A stretch of 9,796 nt of DNA from Chthonomonas sp035294505 (GCF_035294505.1 NZ_DATGKU010000063.1:1-9796), one strand, 5' to 3'; numbered from the stretch's first letter, positions 1 to 7,209 are shown. Numbers and translations: made by a program. The notes: generated by a model not told the origin, from the letters alone.

Positions 1-1929
1 CGCCCGCACGGTGCCGTAGGGCGCATGCTCTAACTCCGTCATAATGCGGTAGATGTTCTCTGCATCCTGCGTTTTCCCAACGGCCAAGAGGGCATCGCCT
101 AAATGGTGCAGCACCTGCAGGTTGTTGGGGTCGAGCGCATACGCCTGATGATAGGCCTCCACCGCCTGCGCCTCCTGCCCCTGTTTTTCATAGAACTGGC
201 CAAGACGGTAGTAGGCTTTGGGAATAGGAGCCGCCTTAATGGCTCGCTCGATGGCCGCCCGCTCCTGAGGGAAAAGTCCCTCCAAATCATATAACTCGCC
301 TAACTCCAAGTCCAGCTCGGGGTCTAGAGGGTCGGCCTGCACTGCGGCCTTTAGCCGCTCTACGGCAACCTCCGGTTGTTGGTGAAAGAGCGCCTCCGCC
401 GCCTGCGCCCGCAGACCTGCGGCCAAACCGAGCTGCCCGGCACGTAGAACAAGCCCAAGCGACACAAGCCCGGCCATTACCAACATGGGACGCTTTACCG
501 TGGTAGGCAGTTGGGTGGCCAGAGGCGCGATGTTTCTGGCCAGCCCCACCGCAAGCCCAAAACAAAGCCCCACCGCCAACGCGGTAGCAACCACATACCA
601 ATCCGAGTCGACAAGGGTCTTGATGCCCGACGCTAAAAGCGCTGCCAACAGGCCGCACAAGAGGACGGCCGGTTCCTTAAACAGCTTATGAAACGGCTCC
701 AGAATGTCGCCGGCAGGGGCCGCCAGCGCTGCCCGGCGAAGGCGCAAGGCGTTAGCGGCGAAGGCGCTTGCAGCGGCCATAAGCATTAACAAGAAACAAA
801 GCCCCACAAATCCGGTCTCCGAAGCCCACTGCAGGAGACTGTTATGCGCATGTGCCGTGAAGGCCACCAAGGCATAACGTGGATAGGCGTAGGTGAAATT
901 GCCTATGCCCACGCCAAAGATCGGGTTGGCTTCGGCCATACGCAGGGTACCATGCCAGGTGTAACGCCGAAAGAGCAGAGAATGGCTTTCCGAAACCACC
1001 CCTCCTTCCTTAGACGTGGCCAGCACCTGCTCCTTGGTTACCTTAGTCGGTGCGTTTGCCACCGGCGCCGCGCGAAAACGTAGCGGCGTGGAGGCGACCA
1101 CGAAGCTCAGCAACAGCAAACCCAGGCCGAAAGCTGCCGATCGCCATTCGTCTCGAAACGCGCCCGACCACATGCCTAAAAGCAGCCAGGCGAGTATCCC
1201 CACACATAGGGCCCCCAAGCCGGCACGCGAGGCGCTGAGCGTAATGCATCCACCCTGTAGGCAGAGCGCAAACCCGGCGGAGAGCGTAAGCAACCGCTCC
1301 CGCGATGCTACCCAGATAGCGAGGGTAACGGGCAACGTAAGTAGAAGATAGCCCGCCAGAAAATCGGGGTTGAGAAACGTACCAAACACGCGATGGGAAA
1401 AAGCGCCCTGCTTCCATGCCGCTAGATACTCGTTAACCCCCAGCGCTGAAACGAATAGGCCGCCCAACATCAGGGCGATGAGCATGGTGGCAAAGGCGTC
1501 TCGGTTTCGGCTTAAACGCGAAGCTAACGTGCCGGTAGCCAGCACCGATACGAGAAGCGCCAGCGTGTCTACCCCCAAGTATAGCGCGCGCGCCCGCCCT
1601 AAAGAGAGCGCTGCCCAACCCAACACGCAAAGGCCTAATACGGTTAACGCCGGGGCCCCGCCTACGGCCAACGGACTTATCCACTCGCGCACTACGGCGA
1701 TGCAAGCCGACAGGCCTACCAACAACATCACCAGGGGTACCCCAATGGCCTGCAACCAGTCTAGCAAACCGGTAGGCGGAAAGAGACCCATGGCGGGCAA
1801 TACCACGAAACTTGCGGCCAATAAAGGCGCGAGAACGGCCATAAGGCTCACTAAAACCACGGCAACCCAATCGAGCCGGTCGAATCGCTTCCTCTCGGTG
1901 GCACGTGCCGCTTTGATATCGGCTTCCAT
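1..1929 (-). CDS. O-antigen ligase/polymerase (Wzy_C-type) membrane protein with C-terminal TPR repeats, 3' end outside window
   Basis: The frame is open from an ATG at 1929 to base 1 (643 codons) with no stop, so the C-terminus is missing. It is a polytopic inner-membrane protein with about a dozen hydrophobic segments between residues 20 and 505. Family hallmarks are visible: GTFLNPDFLAGY around 183-194, LSASRAG at 231-237, a long polar loop at 283-360, NPIFGVGIGNF at 335-345, and AHNSLLQWASETGF at 361-374. Arg235 and His362 sit where WaaL/Wzy-type enzymes carry functional Arg/His residues. From about 505 onward there are TPR units, for example residues 519-551, 553-584 and 585-618. Such proteins transfer or polymerise undecaprenyl-linked glycan on the outer face of the membrane. 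The start overlaps the upstream glycosyltransferase stop (TAATG), with AAGGGAAG 9 bases upstream at 1939-1946. Whether it is a ligase, a polymerase or a protein O-oligosaccharyltransferase cannot be told from sequence alone. Confidence 0.87.
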   Translation of the reverse strand, partial: MEADIKAARATERKRFDRLDWVAVVLVSLMAVLAPLLAASFVVLPAMGLFPPTGLLDWLQAIGVPLVMLLVGLSACIAVVREWISPLAVGGAPALTVLGLCVLGWAALSLGRARALYLGVDTLALLVSVLATGTLASRLSRNRDAFATMLIALMLGGLFVSALGVNEYLAAWKQGAFSHRVFGTFLNPDFLAGYLLLTLPVTLAIWVASRERLLTLSAGFALCLQGGCITLSASRAGLGALCVGILAWLLLGMWSGAFRDEWRSAAFGLGLLLLSFVVASTPLRFRAAPVANAPTKVTKEQVLATSKEGGVVSESHSLLFRRYTWHGTLRMAEANPIFGVGIGNFTYAYPRYALVAFTAHAHNSLLQWASETGFVGLCFLLMLMAAASAFAANALRLRRAALAAPAGDILEPFHKLFKEPAVLLCGLLAALLASGIKTLVDSDWYVVATALAVGLCFGLAVGLARNIAPLATQLPTTVKRPMLVMAGLVSLGLVLRAGQLGLAAGLRAQAAEALFHQQPEVAVERLKAAVQADPLDPELDLELGELYDLEGLFPQERAAIERAIKAAPIPKAYYRLGQFYEKQGQEAQAVEAYHQAYALDPNNLQVLHHLGDALLAVGKTQDAENIYRIMTELEHAPYGTVRA

Positions 1930-2912
1930 TAGCGTGAACTTCCCTTCTGCCGACGCCTCTTTTCCTGCCCGCGCAGTTTGCGTATCCAGTAGTCTCTACG
2001 AAATTTCAACATGGTGCCGATGGCCCTTAGCGTAATGCCAATGGGAATGAGAGGCCGAAGCCAAATGGGGGTAGAAGCTTGATAGTGTTTTTTATAGAAG
2101 AGGTACTGGCTTCGATGAAACTCATAGGTCATGCGAGTAGGCACCTTGTCGCTGCTTTTTCCTATATAATGATAGATCACGGCCTCCGGAAAGTAGACCA
2201 CACGCCAATGCGCCTGAGCTCCTTTGCCCAAAACACTACGTAATGGGTCTGGCAAAGGCGCGTGCGTCGCCCGCCAACAGAGGTCTACATCCTCGCAATA
2301 CATGTAAAAGTCCTCGTCGAACCCACCTATCTGTTCTATCAACTCGCGCCGAATGAAGAGCGCAGCCCCCGAAACCCAGTCCACATCGCGCACGCTGGCA
2401 TGGTCCCAGTCCTTCATGAGATAGTCGGTAGCATAACGGTTGTTTGGAAACAGGCGCCCTAAGAGAGTGTTGCGGAAGAGGCCGGCCCCCAAATTCGGGT
2501 AGCGGCGGCAGGAGTATTGCAATGTGCCATCGGCATTGAGAAGCTTAGGCCCCACAATGCCGACGTCGGGGTGCTCGTCGGCAAAATGTACAAGGGCACT
2601 TAGGCTGCCTTGGGTCACTAAAGTATCCGAGTTGAGAAAGAGCACATATCTTCCGCGTGCATGAGGCAAGGCGGCGTTGTTGCCGGCACCAAAGCCTAGG
2701 TTGCTCGGATTTACCAGCAGCCTAACCTGAGGAAAGTGACGGGTCACCATCTCCCGGCTTTCGTCCTCACTGGCGTTATCTACCACGATCACCTCAAAGG
2801 ATATGGTCTCAGGCGCCTCAAACAGCGATTGCAAACAGGCCTGCAACAGTTCACAGGTGTTCCAGTTGAGAATGATTACAGAAAGATCGCATGCAACCTT
2901 GCCCGAAGTCAC
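1929..2912 (-). CDS. Family 2 glycosyltransferase (GT-A fold, rhamnosyltransferase-like) carrying a short in-frame insertion
   Basis: This 327-residue cytoplasmic glycosyltransferase starts with GTG at 2912, with AGGAAGGA (2922-2929) 9 bases upstream. GT2 features in order are: the nucleotide-binding first strand LSVIILNWNT (10-19), VVDNAS (43-48), NLGFGAGNN (71-79), the metal-binding LNSD (93-96, a DxD variant), DWVSGAALFIRR (178-189), the catalytic-base region EDVDLCWR (207-214) and HYIG (248-251). It should transfer a sugar from a nucleotide donor onto a lipid-linked or surface glycan; donor and acceptor cannot be read from sequence. It lies 4 bases after the stop of a paralogous transferase and overlaps the ligase start, so the three genes are probably translationally coupled. 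Residues 219-234 are an extra 16-residue segment not present in the neighbouring paralogue, and the DNA encoding them is palindromic (see the separate repeat entry). The C-terminal tail is strongly basic. Confidence 0.92.
   Translation of the reverse strand: MTSGKVACDLSVIILNWNTCELLQACLQSLFEAPETISFEVIVVDNASEDESREMVTRHFPQVRLLVNPSNLGFGAGNNAALPHARGRYVLFLNSDTLVTQGSLSALVHFADEHPDVGIVGPKLLNADGTLQYSCRRYPNLGAGLFRNTLLGRLFPNNRYATDYLMKDWDHASVRDVDWVSGAALFIRRELIEQIGGFDEDFYMYCEDVDLCWRATHAPLPDPLRSVLGKGAQAHWRVVYFPEAVIYHYIGKSSDKVPTRMTYEFHRSQYLFYKKHYQASTPIWLRPLIPIGITLRAIGTMLKFRRDYWIRKLRGQEKRRRQKGSSR
2218..2261. repeat. 44-base palindromic element inside a glycosyltransferase gene
   Basis: The arms CCTTTGCC (2221-2228) and GGCAAAGG (2251-2258) are perfect inverted repeats. 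The centre, CACTACGTAATG (2234-2245), is a near-perfect palindrome on the same axis (between 2239 and 2240), and bases 2218-2219 pair with 2260-2261. The element falls on the codons for residues 219-234 of the transferase, a 16-residue (48-base) segment that the downstream-numbered paralogue lacks. Removing those 16 residues leaves CWRATHAHWRVVYF, which has exactly the spacing seen in the paralogue (CLRCKRKGWKIYF). The insertion preserves the reading frame. That it is a mobile palindromic element is an inference. Confidence 0.65.
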
Positions 2913-2916
2913 ACCG

Positions 2917-3810
2917 CTAAGTCCTTCCTATTGGGCTTTTCGACTGGCAACGCTGCCGACGCAGGCGTGCCTGCCACCAGGCGTATGGCCACGACAGCAG
3001 GGTAATAAGGAGGCGCATTGGGGCATAGACCCAGCCCCCATAGTGCCGTGTGTAGAACCGCAACAGCCCTCGTCGCGATTCCCATGCCATAGCAGGCGCA
3101 ACCTGGCTCGTGCTGGCACCCCCGTAGTGCGCGATCTCGACCTCCGGCGTGAAGTAGATTTTCCATCCCTTGCGTTTGCAGCGTAAGCACCAATCTACCT
3201 CGTTAAAGAAGATAGGAAATTCCTCATCCAAAAGCCCCACCTGCTCTACCGCCTGGCGCCGTAGCATTAAAAAGGTACCCATGGGCTGATCGACCTGCGC
3301 CACCCTATCATAGGTGAACCAGGTCATCCGATAGGCGCCAAAAAAACGACTTTTCGGAAACAGCCGGCTTAACCCTACCAACTCCCACAGAACCGCCAAC
3401 GGCGTAGGAAACCCGCGTACCGAGCGCTGCAGCGTGCCATCGGGATGGACTTGCCTCACCCCTAAGGCGCCGGCATCGGGGTGTTGCTCCATAAACCGAA
3501 CCGCTTTCTCCAACCCGCCTTCGGGCAGCACCACATCGGGGTTTAACAAAAGAATGTACGCTCCGCGCGCCCGTTCTATTCCCTGATTGTTGCCTTTGGC
3601 ATAGCCCATGTTCACCGCATTCGACAGAAGAATAACCTGAGGAAACGCCCGCTGAACGGCCTCAACGGTGCCGTCCGCACTGGCATTATCCACCACGATC
3701 ACTTCAAAGGGAAAAGGCGGCGGCGCCGTGTAGATCGAATCGAGCGCCTGTAAAAGGAGATCGCGCGTGTTCCAACTAACGATAACGATCGAGAGCGTTA
3801 TTTCACACAA
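2917..3810 (-). CDS. Family 2 glycosyltransferase (GT-A fold, rhamnosyltransferase-like)
   Basis: This is a 297-residue GT2 enzyme paralogous to the next gene in the transcript. Motifs numbered from the TTG at 3810: LSIVIVSWNT (6-15), VVDNAS (39-44), NMGYAKGNNQG (67-77), LNPD (89-92), the catalytic-base segment NEVDWCLR (203-210) and HYGG (228-231). A Trp/Leu-rich stretch near residues 260-280 may associate with the membrane. The longest frame opens at TTG 3816, but AGGAG (3817-3821) touches that codon directly. The TTG at 3810 has the same AGGAG 6 bases upstream and is preferred; an in-frame stop at 3829-3831 excludes earlier starts. It stops 4 bases before the GTG of the next transferase. 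It probably builds the same cell-surface glycan as its neighbours. The sugar donor is unknown. Confidence 0.92.
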   Translation of the reverse strand: MCEITLSIVIVSWNTRDLLLQALDSIYTAPPPFPFEVIVVDNASADGTVEAVQRAFPQVILLSNAVNMGYAKGNNQGIERARGAYILLLNPDVVLPEGGLEKAVRFMEQHPDAGALGVRQVHPDGTLQRSVRGFPTPLAVLWELVGLSRLFPKSRFFGAYRMTWFTYDRVAQVDQPMGTFLMLRRQAVEQVGLLDEEFPIFFNEVDWCLRCKRKGWKIYFTPEVEIAHYGGASTSQVAPAMAWESRRGLLRFYTRHYGGWVYAPMRLLITLLSWPYAWWQARLRRQRCQSKSPIGRT

Positions 3811-3882
3811 ACCCAACTCCTGTCTTGGCTATTGCCTGCAACTCTCAAGCTGCCTTTGTTGTACCCGAAAACGGCCTAGGTG

Positions 3883-3924
3883 TCCCAGAAAATCTTGCGA
3901 TTTTCTGGGAGTAGGACGCCCTAC
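3883..3924. repeat. Two abutting stem-loops (12-bp and 5-bp)
   Basis: TCCCAGAAAATC (3883-3894) pairs perfectly with GATTTTCTGGGA (3899-3910) around a TTGC loop. Directly adjoining it, GTAGG (3911-3915) pairs with CCTAC (3920-3924) around ACGC. There is no T-run after the stem on either strand, so a standard intrinsic terminator is not supported. The elements lie about 75-115 bases upstream of the first glycosyltransferase start. They could be a leader-RNA structure or an intergenic palindromic repeat. Confidence 0.7.
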
Positions 3925-3960
3925 CCCCTCAAGGCCCGCGCTCTCGCCCTCAGAACTTGT

Positions 3961-4005
3961 GGGAATGGAAATTCAAGATTTCTCGCCTGCGACTCGAAAT
4001 GACAG
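3961..4005. repeat. Interspersed-repeat-like tract with imperfect hairpin core
   Basis: The tract contains ATTCAAGATTTCTCGC followed by CTGCGACTCGAAATGACAG. The core folds: TCGC (3983-3986) with GCGA (3989-3992), flanked by ATTTC (3978-3982) and GAAAT (3996-4000) with a 3-base bulge. It resembles the AAGATTCTTCGCTGCGCTCAGAATGACA-style intergenic repeats common in several bacterial phyla. That resemblance is from memory; only one copy is present in this window, so repeat status is inferred. Confidence 0.4.
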
Positions 4006-4060
4006 TCGTATCACCGGCTCGGCAAGGCCAACGCTCTTCCTCAACGGTTGCCCCTACACA

Positions 4061-4097
4061 GCCCTCACCCTGACCCTCTCCCCAATGGGGAGAGGGG
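4061..4097. repeat. CCCTCACCC...CTCTCCCC/GGGGAGAG palindromic intergenic repeat
   Basis: CCCTCTCCCC (4074-4083) and GGGGAGAGGG (4087-4096) form a perfect 10-bp stem around AAT, preceded by GCCCTCACCCTGA (4061-4073). The combination of a CCCTCACCC lead-in and a CT-rich/GA-rich stem is a familiar interspersed element in many bacterial genomes (established pattern, recalled and not searched). It lies about 90 bases past the carboxypeptidase stop and may fold in the 3' untranslated RNA. Confidence 0.6.
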
Positions 4098-4166
4098 ATG
4101 ACTGCCTTAGCAGCCTGTCTCATTTCCTTAATCGCCTATCTCTCTGGCCGCTGCATTGTCAACTTA

Positions 4167-4204
4167 CTTAGGCAGCCTGATCAAATTTAGGCTGCCTGAT
4201 CAAA
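4167..4204. repeat. Two tandem 19-base repeats spanning the carboxypeptidase stop codon
   Basis: Copy 1 (4167-4185, CTTAGGCAGCCTGATCAAA) and copy 2 (4186-4204, TTTAGGCTGCCTGATCAAA) are directly adjacent and differ at two positions. Copy 2 encodes the final residues FDQAA plus the TAA stop (4187-4189) of the carboxypeptidase; copy 1 lies just after the stop. The A/T difference also makes AGGCAGCCT (4170-4178) and AGGCTGCCT (4189-4197) a perfect 9-bp inverted pair with a 10-base loop, so the RNA could fold across the stop codon. No T-tract follows. Confidence 0.8.
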
Positions 4205-7132
4205 CCCTTGCTCAGTTCCCGAAGTCTCTTCGGCATCCTGTTGCGGCGAGTCCGCCGTTAACGGTTCGCCCCTAAGCCGTCTCAACCGACGGGCTGTAGA
4301 GCGTACAAAGAGATCGGCATCGCTCAAGGCGTCTTCTATCGCCACAAACGCCGTCGGGTCGGTCGTCTTTTCGAGAGACCATAGCAGGGCATAGCGTGCT
4401 TCCGCAGGCAGTTTTGTACACCAAAAGGCGATCTCTTGCGCGTAGCGGGCATCTTCGGCCACATAACGCGAAAGCGTCATAAGCAGTTGCAACAGATTCT
4501 CCTCGCTCTGCATCGCGGCAAAAACGGCATCGTGAACCTGCTGGTTTCGATAGGCCATTGCCAACGCCTTTAACTCCTCCGGCGTTCCCGAAGGGAACGT
4601 GCTCTCCTCATTCAGCGCATTCCGTAAAACCTGCGTCACGTAGTCGGGGTCGTAATAGAGGTAGCCAAGACGACACGAGACGATCTGCGCTGCAGCCAAA
4701 AGGGCGTCTGGAGCACAGAGGGAAGGGTTCCATTGAACAAGGCGCTGAAGCTGCAGCGCGTGCGCAGCCGCGTCGTCTCCGGCCTCTGCAAGCCGACGCA
4801 TCTCCTCCAGGGTTGCCGTTGTCCCTTTGCCAAGCAGCCAACGAACCACGCCGGCGCGCGTAGCTTCTGCCCCGTGCAACGACGCATCCAAAGCGTTCAA
4901 GGCGTCCTCCACCGCATCCGGTGGCATATCGCATAAAGCGCGTAGCAAACTGTAGGAGGGCGATGAGAGAAAGCGCCTAAGCAGCAAACGTGCTCGGTCT
5001 GCCTCCCTTCCCTTCTGGCCGAGAGCCACCAACAGTTCGCCCTGCACCTCTTCAGGAAGCCACCGAAACCGCTCTAGAAACCCCTCCTCTTCCATCAACG
5101 CATGACCGAACAGCACACAGGCAATGAGGCCGTCGCGCAACTGCCGACGCGCTACTAGCTCGGCGCCAGCCCCTTCTGGCAAGGGCACTTCTAACGCCTG
5201 CATAAGCGCCTGAACGGTGGAGTTATCCAACCAAACGAGGCGCAGGAGAGCGAGCGCTGCCCAAGAAGACGGCTCTTTCAGCAGACGCTCCAGCCAAAAA
5301 TGTTCGTATCGCTCGCCCCCCACCGCACCCAGCCGCTCGGCCGCTTCCGCACGTATATCGCTAGCTACACCTTCTCCCTCCAGTAACTGACGGGCGCACT
5401 TCTCCACCGCACGTGGAGCGAGGGCCTCCAACGCCTCCGCCATGGCCAATCGCACCCGAACGCTTTCATGGCCTTCCAAAATCTTGCGAAAACGCCCACG
5501 TTCTAAACTAGGGTCTGCTTGGAGAAGGCTGCGCAGATGCCACCGAATGGGCGGCTCCAACACGCGAATCGGCCGCTCCAAAAGCAACTCGAGCCACTCC
5601 CAAACCGTTCGACGAGCCAGCTGCAACCCCTCCCATTGAAACTGTGGGGCCTCCCCCTCTGAAACGGACACAGCAGGCAACAGAGGTGCTGCCGGTTCCC
5701 GCCGAGTCGCTTTACGTCTTCTTGATAGACCGACGAGCCACATAGGTACTCCTCCTCTCCATTGTCGGCGCCTACGCCAACAGACCACCATCGCGGCAGC
5801 CAACAGCAGCGCTCCCAACACGCGCAAGAGGCGATAAGCCATAACCTGTTTGAAAGCGCCCCTATCGGTTGAAGCCGCCCGCGAAACCGCCTCGCCCGTA
5901 ACAGGAACACGCCTTATGGGGGATACCGGCTTTCCTGGATTACCGGTCGTCGGCTCTTCCCTACCGCCCGTTTCTGGGTTTTCCACGCCCCCCCGCCTCT
6001 CTGGATGGGCGCCAGACCTCCTGCCTTTTGGCGATGCCGTGGGGAAAGCCCGTCCGTCCCTCCCGGCTTCGCTGTGTGGTACAGCCCTCCCGTTTTGGTG
6101 CACAGCCTGCCCAGAAGCCGGCATGTCTCCACCGCCATAACCTTCCGGCCTTTCGTTGTTCGCCGATGGCCTCCATGGACGGACGCCACTAAGCCGTTCA
6201 AACCCGTAACGAAACAGGGCAAGCGCCTCTGTTTGCCAACTGTTGCTGTGCAGAAGCACCACGATGATCCGATGCCCCTGTTGTGCGGCTGCCCCCACAT
6301 AGCAAAAGCCGGCCTCCTTGGTATAGCCGGTCTTCACCCCGTAGGCCCCGGGCAGCGTCCACAGCAGTCGGTTTGTATTCACCAACACCCGTGGCCTGCT
6401 CTCTCCCGGCAAGCGAAGGACATAGGTTTTGGTGCGCACGGCCTGCGCAAATGCCGGAACAGACAAGGCCGCACGCGCCAAAAGTGCCAAATCGCGCGCC
6501 GTGCTCACCTGCCCAGGTGCCGGCAAGCCCGTTGGGTTCATAAAGTGAGAGTGGTACGCGCCCACCTTTTGTGCCAGCGCATTCATCAGGCCGACAAAGG
6601 GGGCTACAGGGGCGTTTTTCGCCTCAAAGACACCCTGCTTTCCCTCAAGGATGCCGTTCTCGCCTTCGGCAGCGGCCTCTGCCGCATCGTTGGCGCTAAC
6701 CAGCAGCATCGCGTAAAGGAGATCGCGCGCCGGAACCTTCTCGCCGGCTCTTAAGCCTAACCGATCGCCGGGGAGGCTGGCTGCGTTAGAGGAGATGGGG
6801 ATGAGCCGATCGGGAGGAACTGCCTGGGCGAACAACATGCCGGACACAATTTTGGTGGTGCTGGCCGGCGGAAGCGGTTCATCGGGGTGAACGGCCAACA
6901 GCAACCGCCCCGAGTCGGCGTCTATAACGACGGCTGCTTTGGCGCTCAGTTTCAGGGGAGGGTTGGCAGGCGCAGCGCCGGCTTGGCCGAGTAGGCAAAC
7001 AGCTCGGCTAACAATGACAACCCGAACACACCATTGGGCTATTCGTTGAATCCCGTGCAAAAGCCGCCCCCCAAAGAATGAAAATGGGTGCCCCTCGCAT
7101 TCCGGCCCGAAACCGGAACCACCCCTTTCCAT
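4187..7132 (-). CDS. D-alanyl-D-alanine carboxypeptidase (peptidase S11) fused via a membrane helix to a HEAT-like repeat domain
   Basis: This 981-residue protein is far longer than the usual 380-450 of the PBP5/DacA class. Residues 60-320 are the serine peptidase domain, which trims the terminal D-Ala from peptidoglycan stem peptides outside the cytoplasmic membrane. All three active-site motifs are intact: STTK (Ser91, Lys94), SAN (146-148) and KTG (267-269). A weak signal region (about 31-54) precedes them. An extra loop at about 157-178 enlarges the domain. Residues 320-425 are a Gly/Pro/Arg-rich linker, 434-451 a single membrane helix, and 452-459 an arginine-rich flank that places the rest in the cytoplasm. 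From about 500 to 955 there are amphipathic helical pairs of HEAT/armadillo type, for example SVRVRLAMAEALEALAP at 557-573. The ATG at 7132 lacks an obvious ribosome site; a TTG at 7060 (codon 25) is an alternative that would put the signal region nearer the N-terminus. The catalytic call is secure; the role of the repeat domain is unknown. Confidence 0.93.
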   Translation of the reverse strand: MERGGSGFGPECEGHPFSFFGGRLLHGIQRIAQWCVRVVIVSRAVCLLGQAGAAPANPPLKLSAKAAVVIDADSGRLLLAVHPDEPLPPASTTKIVSGMLFAQAVPPDRLIPISSNAASLPGDRLGLRAGEKVPARDLLYAMLLVSANDAAEAAAEGENGILEGKQGVFEAKNAPVAPFVGLMNALAQKVGAYHSHFMNPTGLPAPGQVSTARDLALLARAALSVPAFAQAVRTKTYVLRLPGESRPRVLVNTNRLLWTLPGAYGVKTGYTKEAGFCYVGAAAQQGHRIIVVLLHSNSWQTEALALFRYGFERLSGVRPWRPSANNERPEGYGGGDMPASGQAVHQNGRAVPHSEAGRDGRAFPTASPKGRRSGAHPERRGGVENPETGGREEPTTGNPGKPVSPIRRVPVTGEAVSRAASTDRGAFKQVMAYRLLRVLGALLLAAAMVVCWRRRRQWRGGVPMWLVGLSRRRKATRREPAAPLLPAVSVSEGEAPQFQWEGLQLARRTVWEWLELLLERPIRVLEPPIRWHLRSLLQADPSLERGRFRKILEGHESVRVRLAMAEALEALAPRAVEKCARQLLEGEGVASDIRAEAAERLGAVGGERYEHFWLERLLKEPSSWAALALLRLVWLDNSTVQALMQALEVPLPEGAGAELVARRQLRDGLIACVLFGHALMEEEGFLERFRWLPEEVQGELLVALGQKGREADRARLLLRRFLSSPSYSLLRALCDMPPDAVEDALNALDASLHGAEATRAGVVRWLLGKGTTATLEEMRRLAEAGDDAAAHALQLQRLVQWNPSLCAPDALLAAAQIVSCRLGYLYYDPDYVTQVLRNALNEESTFPSGTPEELKALAMAYRNQQVHDAVFAAMQSEENLLQLLMTLSRYVAEDARYAQEIAFWCTKLPAEARYALLWSLEKTTDPTAFVAIEDALSDADLFVRSTARRLRRLRGEPLTADSPQQDAEETSGTEQGFDQAA

Positions 7133-7209
7133 TTTCGGTTCTAGACGGCTTTGTTTCTACAGCCCAACCACTTTTCGATTCCAACGGACTCTCCGGTGAC
7201 GGAGCAGGG
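7133..7209. other. 77-base spacer between radC and the carboxypeptidase, with a small hairpin
   Basis: CTCCG (7191-7195) pairs with CGGAG (7200-7204) around GTGA, about 6 bases past the radC stop. No T-run follows on the minus strand, so it is at best a weak terminator. I see no clear promoter for the carboxypeptidase in the spacer, which fits read-through from radC. Confidence 0.3.

Larger units (their letters stand above)
3817..4186. other. 370-base gene-free, repeat-rich gap between the carboxypeptidase and the glycosyltransferases
   Basis: I see no credible gene here; the plus-strand frame crossing it has no family features or good start. The gap is filled with palindromic and dispersed-repeat-like sequence, listed separately: a 12-bp hairpin, a second small hairpin directly abutting it, an imperfect hairpin within a repeat-like tract, a 10-bp CT/GA hairpin, and one copy of a tandem duplication. 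It must contain whatever drives the glycosyltransferase genes, but I find no convincing -35/-10 pair on the minus strand upstream of 3821. Confidence 0.75.

Noticed and set aside
1370..2035. 221-codon plus-strand frame opposite the ligase and transferase
   Set aside because: Low-complexity Ala/Thr/Arg/Ser composition typical of antisense frames; it overlaps two well-supported minus-strand genes.
4074..4096. The CT/GA hairpin as a Rho-independent terminator for the carboxypeptidase
   Set aside because: The stem is strong, but no U-tract follows in the minus-strand direction, and it fits a dispersed repeat better.
6005..6754. 249-codon plus-strand frame antisense to the carboxypeptidase
   Set aside because: It lies opposite the peptidase domain and linker and has no recognisable domain or good start.
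6998..7060. Lipoprotein signal at the carboxypeptidase N-terminus (Cys46)
   Set aside because: Residues before Cys46 (V-S-R-A-V) contain a charged residue and do not form a lipobox.
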